Below are positions 37,526 to 48,637 of a DNA stretch of 64,000 nt, one piece after another (position 1 is the first letter of the stretch; each line of letters starts with the position of its first letter). The notes below the pieces were generated by a model. That model did not search any database and was not told where the DNA came from. It was given only the letters and a program-made list of their open reading frames with translations. A program made the translations under genes and the position numbers. Source of the stretch: Limonium bicolor (Eukaryota > Streptophyta > Magnoliopsida > Caryophyllales > Plumbaginaceae); the NCBI GenBank assembly GCA_023374045.1, contig CM041783.1, forward strand, positions 91,485,298-91,549,297. Reading direction: 5' to 3'.

Positions 37526-39257
37526 TGCAACTACAAACGAATTCTACAAGACCGTGTAGACCACAAGGTATGACACCATGGATACCGGTAACCACCAATT
37601 ATTCGTACAACTTTCATACAAAATCCGTGACTACAACTTGTCACAAATAGAGTCACAAAACCTTTAAGACTTGAGGCCTATACCTCGGGACGACCGATGA
37701 GTCCGACCATTATAACTAAAGGGCGCACACTAGCCCGTAACAAACTACATTCGTTAAACATTAATAAATCATTAACATCGGCTTACAAGCCAACCACCAT
37801 AAACATATACCGGCATTAAATGCCAATCATTACCAGTGATAAGTGTCGAGTTCTTAGGACCGACACAATCTTATGTGAAACTTCGTAACAGTTCGTGGAT
37901 GCTCCACCATCATTAGTGACGGTAGGAAAGCAAGGAACCGAAGTACACCAGCTGTTAAACAGCTAGGATATATCAATTTAACGAATGAGGTACCAAATAT
38001 GAATACTCGTGAATAACAACTCACTCCCCAGTATATAGGGAATTGTATAAGAAAGTATGATTGTGTAACGATCAGGGCCAATGCTTTGCCCATAACAGCA
38101 CACACCAACACACAATAAATACCAGGAAAAAGGAAGAACATGTTAGTCCTCAATAGGACCAATGTTGAACATGTTATACTACAACCCAGTTATGACCTAA
38201 ACCGATCACACCAGTAAACGTGAATCGGTGTTGAATACTTAAACAATTAACACCTAAAGTACTACCTTTACAAAGGAGTACCATAACCAACGAAGAACGA
38301 ACGAGTGTCGAGATAGAATTATATATTGTTATTCCATTTGATCACCCTGATCATTGGACGGAGTTCCCACGTTAAGGGAATGGATACTGCCATTGGTGTC
38401 CCGCCATACAATAGGTGACAAAAATGAGTACGTATTTAAGACATGTCGTCTACTAACCTGACGACTGTCAATAATAATAATAATGTGAGTTAAACAATGG
38501 CAACAGCCAAATCAATAATACGAGACACTAAATCTAAACACTATGCGACACAAACCTAAGTGAAGGTATCTAATATACACTATAAGGACACGAGTCCAGG
38601 AGAGCGGAAGTACCGCCTCCGACAACTTTTCCAATATATGCCAACAGGGCAACAACACCTAAACGATATAACTAATAACGAGAACTGGTTAGAACCAACT
38701 ACAATAAGGACTTCCATAAAAGAAGAGAACACAAACTCTCACCATGAAGTCTAGAATGATACTAAATGATGTAACCCAGAAGAAAGGATAAATTTAGCAA
38801 CACTATAAATACGTACCGTGAACAACATAAATCACCTTCAAAATACGAGAGCATGAAACAATGAGCAAGCGCTAAACCGCGCACATAGTAAACAGATAAC
38901 GGTAAATTGGGGCCAATGCAAAATCACTCCAATAAAGAACTTATTAAACAATAGACCAACACTAACTTATCAAAAACAAGTGGTCGTAAAATTCCTTTAA
39001 AAACATCAATGAACTTATGTCAACAACGAAACCAATGGCAGATGAGAAAATCACCTCGTACCATTACGATATAAATCTCACCATTAGGGCAAAATATCGT
39101 GAACACCTACTGAATGAAAATTAGGCAATCATACCCATTGGGCTGGGGACCCAGGGAACCGAAAATTCCCTCGGGACACCCCTTAATACCATGTAAAGGG
39201 AGTATGATAATAGAATACTTCATGAACGGGTAACATACACTACGAGTATACAAAACG

Positions 39258-39402
39258 AGATGTGGGACGACCGCACTCCATAGGAGCTTGTGGGCTTGAT
39301 AGACTTATTCATAAGTTAGTCAAGTAAGTAGTAATGTATCAATAGGGTACCCCATACATGTATACAAGTAGTGTAAGGAACACAAGAAGTAGTCAACTCT
39401 GT
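39258..39402 (+). other. Conserved non-coding block of B with ACTTAT/ATAAGT hairpin
   Basis: Homologous to A 57075-57235. The hairpin at 39303-39316 is ACTTAT-TC-ATAAGT. Relative to A, one C-G pair is replaced by T-A, so pairing is kept. Confidence 0.7.
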
Positions 39403-41200
39403 GCCAAGGTCAGTGATGCAACTCCAGACCAGTGCAACTAGTTACCTCGAATAAATTGATGAGAAAAGTCCCAATTAACCAACGGGACTAGAGGAATCAA
39501 AAACCTCGAGTATAACACGACCAAAGTCGTAACTCCACAAAGGAGTGGTTACGAACACACAATAACATTAAAGAAAACCTCCTGAAAGACGAGAGAGCCG
39601 ATAGGAAACTAAATGACAAAGCATGACAACCCGTTAAACAGGCTAGTATATATATATAATCCTAATAAGGATCAAGAGTTACTTACACAAGCACAATCCT
39701 GGTTATCCAGGAGAACATATTTAATGATAATAATCGCCACCCGAAAGAGGGGCATTAAGAAAACTACTCTCCAAACGAAAAACACAAAGTAATACGGTAT
39801 GATGTAACAACCACCGTACGCTCAAATTGAGGGCAATGGTATGCTTTCACCCGAAACGGGTTGAACATACACACAATACCATACAATAAAATAAAGGCAA
39901 AACTAGTACACTAGCGGATGCCTCAAGCTATAAAACAAATATCACAATAACTTATAACCATCGAATCGACAGAGATATGGCACGCACGAAAGCGACCATT
40001 GTAAACAGTCATTAACAATAAATACGTTGGCGAATAACAGACGAGTAAAACTCACATAAAACTCAATTACAAGGAACTAAAATTAAAGACAGGCTATACA
40101 ACAACCTAGACCATTCGGGGGAACACTCCAAATAAATGCAGCGTTCAACACTATATAACCACACAGAAAAACATGAGTGTACAATTACACTCCTGGTGGA
40201 ACAACATGAAAAATAGAAAACATATGAAACATACCAGGGGACAAATGCCCCAACTGCCAAAGAGCATACCCATACAGGATGCCGAAAGATGGAGAACACG
40301 AATATGAGAACAACAAATTACTCCCCTTAGCACAAAGCAGGGCGAACCATGCTAACATTGTCGTTAGACTGTTATACGGGAAAATACGATATACGACAAC
40401 AAGAAGTAACTACAACTAACGTATTACTCCAGAACAAAACAATCGGGAGACACGGGATGACGACGGTTATCTCCGGACATATAGGCTACTACATCTCAAT
40501 ATTTCAGAGACTGGTGCAGAGATCACCAACCACTAACGATAGCCAAATGTCATACTTCACCTCGACAAAAAAAACTAGTGAGTGAAGTCAATAACACTTG
40601 ATAATATATTCCGTGCATGTGCGCTAGTAATCCACAACATTGGGATAGACATACGATTTAGATCTAATCGAGCGTGTGTATAATAAACAAACTACACCGA
40701 TTAAGATACCTTTGTTTCCACAATTACGAAAAGACCGTGGATAGCACCATCACGTTGGAACGGGGTCAGCAACAACTTGCTGCTAATAAACAATTTATAA
40801 TACATCAATAGGAACGAAAAGGGAAAACTAAGCCTTGGGTTTGTGGGTTTGCACCTCACTACGAAGCGAGTGGGCCCATTAGAACGTGTTAGAGAGAGCG
40901 CACAAAGTACTTCACGCCTTTGGCTGAAAAACTACGCACCTCACCCTTAGTATATTTTCTCTTAGAGCCGAGTGACTAGAGATAGACCCGTCTCTCAGAT
41001 ATGAGAAGACTCCACTCCGAAGTTTCAATACGAAACAAGGGAGACAAGGAACAAGACCATTAAAAAGGTCAAAGTCCTTTGGTAGAATCACGAGGCGGGA
41101 GAAACCGCATGGGAGTTGGAGAACGCTATGAGAGCCAAGTATCCAACGTTTTTGCTTAGCTACTGTTGTATACTTGTGGGTACGGGGGCAAAACCTTTTT

Positions 41201-41217
41201 AAGGGGGGGGGGGGTAG
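41201..41217 (+). other. Element B internal polypurine tract
   Basis: AAGGGGGGGGGGGGTAGA-like tract, the counterpart of the internal PPT in A and D, 1.4 kb upstream of the terminal PPT. The G-run is expanded. Confidence 0.7.
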
Positions 41218-41264
41218 AGCCTCATGACAATGCACATGTGTGCACTAAGTTTTTGGTGGTTTGT

Positions 41265-41480
41265 ATACAGGGCATACCTAGTTGTGTTTATTTGTGTGTA
41301 TGTTTGTGTACCTGTATGTATGTGTATGCGGGGCATACTTAGTTACGTTGTTTGTATGTGCATTCGTGCACTTGTATATATGTTAAGTATCCTATGAGAT
41401 ACTTGCTTGCATGTGCTTATACACTTGCTTATGATGTATCCTATGTGATACTTGTATGAGACTGTAATATATATTCTTAT
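41265..41480 (+). repeat. GT-rich direct repeats in the B 3' region
   Basis: GGGCATACYTAGTT words at about 41270 and 41334 each precede TGTTTGTGTG-like runs, and GTATCCTATGWGATACTTG occurs twice (about 41387 and 41437), the latter as imperfect palindromes. Confidence 0.6.
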
Positions 41481-42591
41481 ATACATGAAATAGATACGAC
41501 AAACTTGTTAACTCTGATGTGAGAATACAGGTCAAGAGGAGTAGAAACTCCCGAAGAATTGAATTTTGTATGGTATATAAATATGGAACCAAATACGGTT
41601 GCATCTTGAGGTGTGAATCGGTACGAAACCGATGTGGAACTTAGTTGGAATGGACCTCCCTAGGAAATGGATGGTTGTTTGGATTAGGACGAGTATTAAC
41701 TGATGAACTTAGTTCTATTACTTGGGATATGTGCTAGTTTCATATGATTAGGACTAGAATTATGAAAAGATAGAGAATTGAAACTTGTTTAATTAATTGA
41801 TTGTTTGAAATTGATGTGGGAGGTGGAACTTGATCCTGGCCAGATCAAGGGAAACTGAACACAAATTGAGGTGGAAGGATAGTTCAACACTGATGCTGAT
41901 CACATCAGGGTTGGGCGACTCTTGAAACTTTCTACAAGTGGACACATATATGAGTAGGTTATGAGCTTAGATGATTGTAGATAGTATGTAAAATTACAGT
42001 AAGGGGGTTGTGGACCTCGGTGTGCCTGCAGATATTTATAGATGGTGATGGATTGAGAAAAGTCTTTTGTTATAGTTTTTACCATTAGGTTTTAGAGACT
42101 CCATACAATAGAATTGATTAACCTCTATTATATATGTCATACAAATAGTATGGGATGTATATGACAGGGACTATAATACCCTTAAAGTATACTTACATAC
42201 TAGGAATTCAAAACTAATATTCATGGCGTGGATGAATCACTTATATTAAGATTGTATGTGCATTTGTATTGTACTGATTAGTTTATGTGCACTATTGTTG
42301 CACTTTATTTGGATCTTATGATGTATCTCGTTTGATGTTGGTTGTTGTGCACCCTTGTGCACTTTGAATGTTTATATGCGTATTTTTTTACGCATTCAGT
42401 TGGAGTACATGTGCACTCGTTGCACTTTTGGTTGTTATTGCGAATATTGTCGAGATTATATGTGTTAGACATAATTGTGAGGTTTTGTCGTTGAGATACG
42501 GGACTTGATCCCTAGGGTTGGAATTAGTGTGAAACTAGATGTTCTAGGACCATTAGAATTGAGGAATATGATTTAGGAACGAAATCCTTTT

Positions 42592-42604
42592 AAGGGGGGT
42601 GGAC
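42592..42604 (+). other. Element B terminal polypurine tract
   Basis: AAGGGGGGTGGAC directly precedes the 3' LTR start TGAAACATCCC; upstream GAACGAAATCCTTTT resembles chromovirus 3' ends. Confidence 0.9.
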
Positions 42605-42985
42605 TGAAACATCCCTAAGAATTATAAATATAATTAAAGCCTAATTATATAACTTATTAAGGCTAATATGTTCCAAGAATGGATTATGTATATATTTACA
42701 TGACTTAAGGATTTATGGAACATTAATTATATTACATATAATTAATTAAATGGTTTTTTTTAAAAAAAGGGTTTATTAATCCCTAAACCTATATTGATGA
42801 CTCTAGAAAAAAAAAGGGTTCCCCTTAAGTATTCTACAATTATGGTATATTCTAAGAGAACATAAATAAATAATAAAAAAAGACATAACATGTAATATTA
42901 AAGTGTTACATGAAATAATAAATTATATTAGTAAAGTAGTAATATAGAGACTAATTAAGAGGTTTAACAAGATATAGATTAATAC
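42605..42985 (+). repeat. Element B 3' LTR, first part
   Basis: Collinear with 13140-13521. It ends at the 17-bp target duplication of LINE E (42969-42985). Confidence 0.92.
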
Positions 42986-43063
42986 TTTTTTTTTGAAACC
43001 AACAAGGATATTATATTAAGAACAAATAGATAGTACATCGGGAGGGAAGTCAGTAGACTTCCA
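42986..43063 (-). other. LINE E 3' UTR and poly-A tail
   Basis: Only about 70 bp separate the ORF2 end from a nine-base A tail (T-run at 42986-42994 on plus), as usual for this LINE type. Confidence 0.85.
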
Positions 43064-46000
43064 TCAACTCGCATGGAGTTGATGTATACTAGCAAAGAAA
43101 GCTAGGTTATGAGCAGTGAAATTATCTAAACGATTAACATGAAAGCATTTAAAATCCACTAGAGGACTCAAATGTGTCAAGGCATCATTGAGCAAAAAGG
43201 TTGTGCTTGCTGAAATACTGGTGGGGCCAAACGCTGAAAGATAAGCAACTACGGGCTTACAATCGGACAAAACCCGCACACTGCGAAAGTCAAACGCTGC
43301 ACAAGATGAAGACCTAAAAGAATCGCTGTAGCCTCCATATGGGATGGGTCATGACAAGTGAAACCACCTCAAACAGCGGCAGCAATGACTGAGTCATGTT
43401 GAGCTACAACTGCCGCAATGCCAAATCTGCCGAATTTGTCTAGCCCTGCATCGACCGAGATCTCTACCCAACCGGGAAAGCCAAGACGGGCGTCAGCAAG
43501 CGAAGGGAGGGAAGTCAAGGCGAAACAATTAGAGCTAAGTGAGAGAAAGTTGTCTGCTTGAGACCAGCCAGCCTCCAAAAGGGAAACCCTACCATGTGAA
43601 AATTGGCAGCGTGCAAACCAAAGACGCCAAAGGAGCGAGAGCAGCAAGGTCAGTTGGGGCCGGGGCATGGCTAAGCAAGACTGTGTAAACCAATCAACAA
43701 AGGTAGCGTCTGACCGAAATGAAGGAGGGAGTGGCATTCCTAGGCGGGTCCAATATTGCTTAATTGAAGGACAGTCAATGAAAGCATGAACCAGTGTTTC
43801 ACAGCGGCCACAGAGCGCGCACACCGCCAGGTCCAGGCAGTGAAGCCGATAGTCCAACAGACCTCGACAAGGTAGCACTCCCTGCAAAACTTTCCATCCA
43901 AACAAGCGAACACGGGGTGGAAGGTCCAAAGTCCATACCCGCTTATTTGCCAAACCAGTAGTAGAAGACTGAGAAGAGCTGGAAGGTTGATCCTTACAAA
44001 ACAGAGTAACATCACAGTGATATGCAATCTTCACTGTAAACTGGCCAGATGTAGTGAGTCTCCAATACCAAGTATCTGGGGATGTAGCATTAGTTGACAG
44101 ATCTAAATTACAAATATGCTGAACATCATCAGGGTGAAACAGTGACTTAATAAGTGGGATGTTCCAGGTGATGGGCGTGAGCATGAGATCTGATATTGGA
44201 GCACTACGAAGATGAGATGGGAGAAACCAAAGGTACGGCATGCCTCCCTCCTTGGAGGGAAGCCACCTGTCATGGACAAAAGCGTTGCGCCCAGTACCAA
44301 CCCGCTTGTGACCTCCTGCTTGAATGAGGTCACGAACAGAGAGGAGACCCTGCCAGATTGGACTGGAGTTTGCAACGGGCTGAGGAGATGGAGTGGACGA
44401 TTACCAACATATCGAGCTCGGAAGAACTGGGAGACCAGAGACTGAGGTCGCTGTAGAATTCGCCAAAGCTGCTTGGCCAAAAGGGCATGATTAAAGCTAC
44501 GTAAGTCATGAAAACCCAAGCCGCCAGAATTGAGAGGCAAACACAGTTGTGCCTACTTCTTCCAATGCAATGACTTGGAGGTGGGAGAGCCACCCCACCA
44601 GAAACGGGAAATCATACCTTTAATGGTATTGAGAAGCGACTTTGGCAAGGCAATAACCGACATGACATACGTAGGAATGGCCTGCAGGATGGATTTAATA
44701 AGGTGCAAACGTGCCGCCTGCAATGTGACATGAGACCAACCCTGAATCCGACGGGCCACTCTATCCTTAATATATGCAAAAACCGCAGTCTTGTTACGAC
44801 CAATCTGAACCGGGAAGCCCAGATATAGACCGAAATCGTGGACCACACGTCCGCTCAAAACTCCTGCTACAGCCTGACGAAGATATGGCTGAAGACGATG
44901 GGAAAACATAATGGCCGACTTGTCTGCATTGATACATTGGCCAGAAGCTTGCTTGAAATCCTCTAAGATAAAAGACAAAGCTTAGGCATTTGTTGTGTTG
45001 GCCTTACCAAAAATGAAGTAGTCATCAGCGAAGAGCAAGCTTGTAATGGGCGTGACAAGGCCTGGGAAAGAGAAACCCTGAAACTGATTGACCTGAGCCG
45101 ACAAATGGATGGCTGGCGTTAGAACCTCCATACAACAAATAAAGAGCAGCGGAGATAAAGGGTCGCGCTAGCGGAGTCCACGTTGGGGCCAAAAAGTTGG
45201 CCCAGGGTGGCCATTGATGAGGACAGACATGGTCGCAGTCGAAAGACACTTCCGAACAGCCTTCAACCAAACTGGGTAGAAGCCCATCCTGGCTAAGACT
45301 TCCAAAACAAAAGACCACTCCACCCGGTCAAACGCCTTGGACATATCAACCTTATATGCAAAGAAACCACGCTGCTTAGCCTGGGAGGTGCGCATTAGAT
45401 GAAGAATTTCATGGGATAAGCATTTGGTCAGAGATTAAATGATCTTTCACAAAAGCTGCCTGATTATTAGAAATAACATCGGGCATCACATGCTGCACTC
45501 GGTTAACCAACACCTTAGCAATGACACGATACAGAGTGTTACATAAAGAAATGGGGCGGAAATCCGTGATAGAGGTTGCACCTGCCTTTTTGGGGATAGG
45601 GGCTAAGTGTGAATGATTAAGATCTGCAATAACTGTCTCTGTATTAAGAAATTCCAAGGCCGTGGCAATGAAATCCTCACTTATAATAGGCCAATAAGTA
45701 CAAAGAAACACCTCATTGATTCCATCTGGGCCTGGTGCCTTGGAGGGGTTTAATTGTTTGTAAGCAGCAACCACCTCTGCACGTGTGAAAGGCTGGCCCA
45801 TTGGGTCAAAAGAATGGGGCGGGACACGGGCCTCCACGCAAGCCAGCAAATGATGGTCTGGTTGTGGGTTAGTGGTAGTAAATAGGTTCTGGAAGAAAGG
45901 TCGTGCCACAAATTCCACACCTGCCCAAGTAGTTGCAGTCGGCAGAGAAGGCGAAGAAAGGCTGTGGATCGCATTGCGGCGAGTGTGCGAGCCTTAAACT

Positions 46001-47075
46001 TATTGAAAAACAGCTTGTTATTTGTATCACCTGCTTGAAGCCAACTGATTCTGGAACGTTGCTGAAGGTGGATTTCATCACGCTGTAAGAGAGAGTCAAC
46101 TGTAGCAGAACAGGCCTTCCATTTTGCCAACGTGGCCAAAGTTGGGGCTTGTTGATCTAAATGATCAAGCTCAATTTGGGCCTGACGAAGAGCCTGCTTT
46201 TCGACCCATATCTGCCTAACTCCCCAGGTTCGTAAACGTTGACCACAAGCTTGCACCTTGGACATATAATCACGGTGAGCACGGCTAGCCCAAACTTGTT
46301 GGACCATATCATGACAATGTGCATTCGAAGCCCAACAATTTTCAAACCGAAAAGGTTTTGGGCCACACCGAGTGGACGGCTGAAGCAATAACTTGATGGG
46401 CTTATGATCTGGGCGCCCCCAGCGCAGATGATTATTTTGTGCATGGGGATAAAGTGCAAGCCATGCATCATTGGCAATGAACCTATCTAACCGACTTTGG
46501 ACATTGTGGGGGTACTCGGAGCATTTAGTATATGAAAAACAAGAACCCCGATATCCCAAATCTTGCAACGAACAATCAGATAAACAAGAGCGAAAAGCCA
46601 ACATCGCCGCCTGGGATCTAAAGGCTCGGCCTCGGTGTTCCTATAAGGCTAACACCTCATTGAAATCACCGCCAAGGACCCAAGGTCCTTGCCATTGGTC
46701 ATGCAAATAACGCAAAAGGCTCCAAGTCTTCCATTTTTCAATAGCATTGGACCAACCATACACCCCCGTCAGACGCCACTCAAAACCCTTGAAATGCCTT
46801 ACAATAACATCCACATGATGTGCAGAAAAACTAGAAAGAGTAACATGCAAATTCGCTTGCCAAAGTAAAGCAACACCCCTCTTCCTACCTTCACTATCCC
46901 CTGCAGCCCAATTATAATTTGGAAACTTAGATGCTACAGATCGTATCTCAAAAGAAGACAGTTTTGTTTCCAGGATAATTACAAAAAGTGGCCTTTCTCT
47001 AACTACTAAACCTACCAACCAACGAACTGTCGTGGCACTGCCTAACCGACGACAGTTTGTGACCAAAACCTACAT
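43064..47075 (-). pseudogene. LINE E ORF2 (endonuclease, reverse transcriptase, RNase H; decayed)
   Basis: ATG at 47075-47073 is followed at once by TAG. Domains, from the 5' end: AP-endonuclease with NCRRLG, ETKL, GDFNEVL and RWGRPDHKP (about 47060-46370); RT with NPSKAPGPDGI (about 45755-45722), PIPKK, DFRPISLCN, VDMSKAFDRVEW, GLR-stop-RDPLSP (TAG at 45170-45168) and catalytic FADD (45032-45021); a connection region LQAARLHLIKSIL; the zinc-binding motif WKVLQGVLPCRG...CALCG...HAFIDCP (about 43900-43760); then an RNase H domain with VDAGLDKFGRFG, MEATAIL and HVNRLDN (about 43475-43080). There are at least five stops and three frameshifts. The RNase H has its D, E and C-terminal H positions. 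Confidence 0.9.
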
Positions 47076-48216
47076 TATGCTGGGTGACCTGAGGATGCCC
47101 CCGGAGTCGCCTGAGGTGGAGAACCAACTGAGTCAGAACACTTCACCCGCTTGGAACTTTCAGTCACTTCCGGATCAGGAGACTCCTTGTGCTCAGAAGA
47201 AACAGCAGGATCATCAGGTGACTTGCGCTTGCGGTTCCCTGAAGCTGTTGGAGAGGCCACAAACTCACCCTCCTCTATCTCTTGATCACCCGCATCAGTA
47301 GCTTGCTGGTTGTGATGCGCAGCTGGGAGAAGAAACAACCGGCAGTTGAGCAGCAGAAGGAACAACTTCAACACCAGACATCGGCTGCTGACCCTGTGCA
47401 TGAACCACAACTGGAGAAACTGGTACAAGGGGTGGGGCAACTGAAGTTGCAGCCAGGCGGGCACGGCTAGGGCTGAAAGAACTCGACTTTAACCATAAGC
47501 CATAGGGAAGACAGTTCCTTCCTGCAACCTCAGATTTCTTGGGACAGTCTCGAACAGAATGGTCAAAAAACCACAAATAAATAGATTGTGGGTAGGAGCT
47601 CATACGAAAGAGGTAGGACAGTCAGAACTCCTGCGATGGTGATAGTGATGAAACGCAGCAAAGGACGACCAAGATCAAGTAAAACCTTAACACGGAGATA
47701 AGGGCCAGCAAAACGTCTATCATAATCAACGTAATCCAAAAACTGTCTAATCTTGTTACCAACTCTTTGAGCAAACATGACATTGAGAAAAGCCATCGGG
47801 ACTTCATGCACTCTAACCCAAAAAGGAGCAAACCGAAACTCATGCGCTTGTGGAGCAATAGACCAATCAATGTCTGAGAGAACAAACAGGCATCCCTCAA
47901 AAGTCTAGGGACCCTGACCCAGAATATCATATTTCCTGTCCTCATCAGGAAACTCAAAAAGGAACACATTAGATCCCAAAAGTCGAACACTCATCTGATC
48001 ATGAAGCCGCCACAACTTGGAGAAAGACAGTGATAAAGCCTTAACATCAACAGATTTTGCGATCAGTAGCTTACCGAGAAGACAGCAGTTGTAGTTGACA
48101 CTAGATTCAGCGTTGGCGACATCAGAGACATCAAGGAAAGCTCCTTCGGTCTCTGTTAATGCCAAGTTTGCATATTGGTGAGCAATATCATCCATGCCAG
48201 TGGACGAGGATGCCAT
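47075..48216 (-). pseudogene. LINE E ORF1 (DUF4283-type nucleic-acid-binding protein, decayed)
   Basis: Start chosen at ATG 48216-48214, giving MASSSTGMDDIAHQYANLAL, typical of plant L1 ORF1. A DUF4283-like region follows, with LLGKLLIAKSVDVKAL, SKLWR and LFLFEFPDEDRKYDILGQGP, then an in-frame TAG at 47907-47905 where Trp is expected (GP-stop-TFEG). The frame continues through RVHEVPMAF and FAGPYLRVKVLLDL. After a frameshift near 47580-47600 the remains of a CCHC knuckle read DHSVRDCPK (47564-47538), and after another the hydrophilic C-terminus reads EEGEFVASP and GNRKRKSPDD. The TAA (47077-47075) overlaps the ORF2 ATG by one base. The protein would bind LINE RNA; this copy is inactivated. 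Confidence 0.88.
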
Positions 48217-48620
48217 AGATGGTGGTGCGAGTTTCGCAAATGAAAGTAGCAGCAAGAGAAGAGGGTTGGTGCGTAAACGATGCAAGGAGCAAGACAGGGA
48301 AAAAAGGAGTTGGAAAGTTTGAGTGTGCAGTGCTTGGAAAGGTGTAGTGGCTTTTGAATATGAAGAGAACTGAAGTGACGGCGGAAGAAATGATTTGCAT
48401 GTTTGAAAGGATAAAACGTGGCCTCGGGACAGAGTTAACTTGATTATGGTGGCATAATCCAGCAGGAATAAAATGACCTGTGGCAGTTGATAGGTTGCGG
48501 TAAGGGGAACTGGCCAATGCATGGCGATGTGTAGGGGGAAAAGCAAACCCTAGCTTACAAAGGGAGGTTACCTGGAGAGAAGGAAACCTAAACACCGGCC
48601 ACTTCCCCAAACAAAAATTC
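48217..48620 (-). promoter_or_regulatory. LINE E 5' UTR / presumed internal promoter
   Basis: About 400 bp between the 5' junction and the ORF1 start. Full-length LINEs carry their promoter here; no specific motif was identified. The minus frames that extend into it (up to 48622) are in-frame extensions of the leader, not coding. Confidence 0.5.
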
Positions 48621-48637
48621 AAGATATAGATTAATAC

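Larger units (their letters stand above)
36084..42604 (+). other. Element B internal region, non-coding
   Basis: 6.52 kb. The longest sense frame is 78 codons (40349-40585) and resembles nothing known; an antisense frame of 107 codons (40912-41235) overlaps a G-tract and is not convincing. Blocks shared with A and D are the PBS stem-loop, two GCACTTGC hairpins, the ACTTAT/ATAAGT block and the AACACTGATGCTGATCACATC block, in the same order. Confidence 0.8.
42986..48620 (-). mobile_element. LINE E: full-length but decayed plant L1 in B's 3' LTR
   Basis: 5635 bp on the minus strand with a poly-A tail (poly-T at 42986-42994) and a perfect 17-bp target duplication AAGATATAGATTAATAC (42969-42985 and 48621-48637). 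The long TSD, the tail and both ORFs identify target-primed insertion of a complete copy. The order 5' UTR, ORF1, ORF2 (endonuclease, RT, zinc-binding, RNase H), short 3' UTR is that of plant L1 elements with an acquired RNase H domain. Stops and frameshifts in both ORFs show it is no longer active. Confidence 0.95.
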
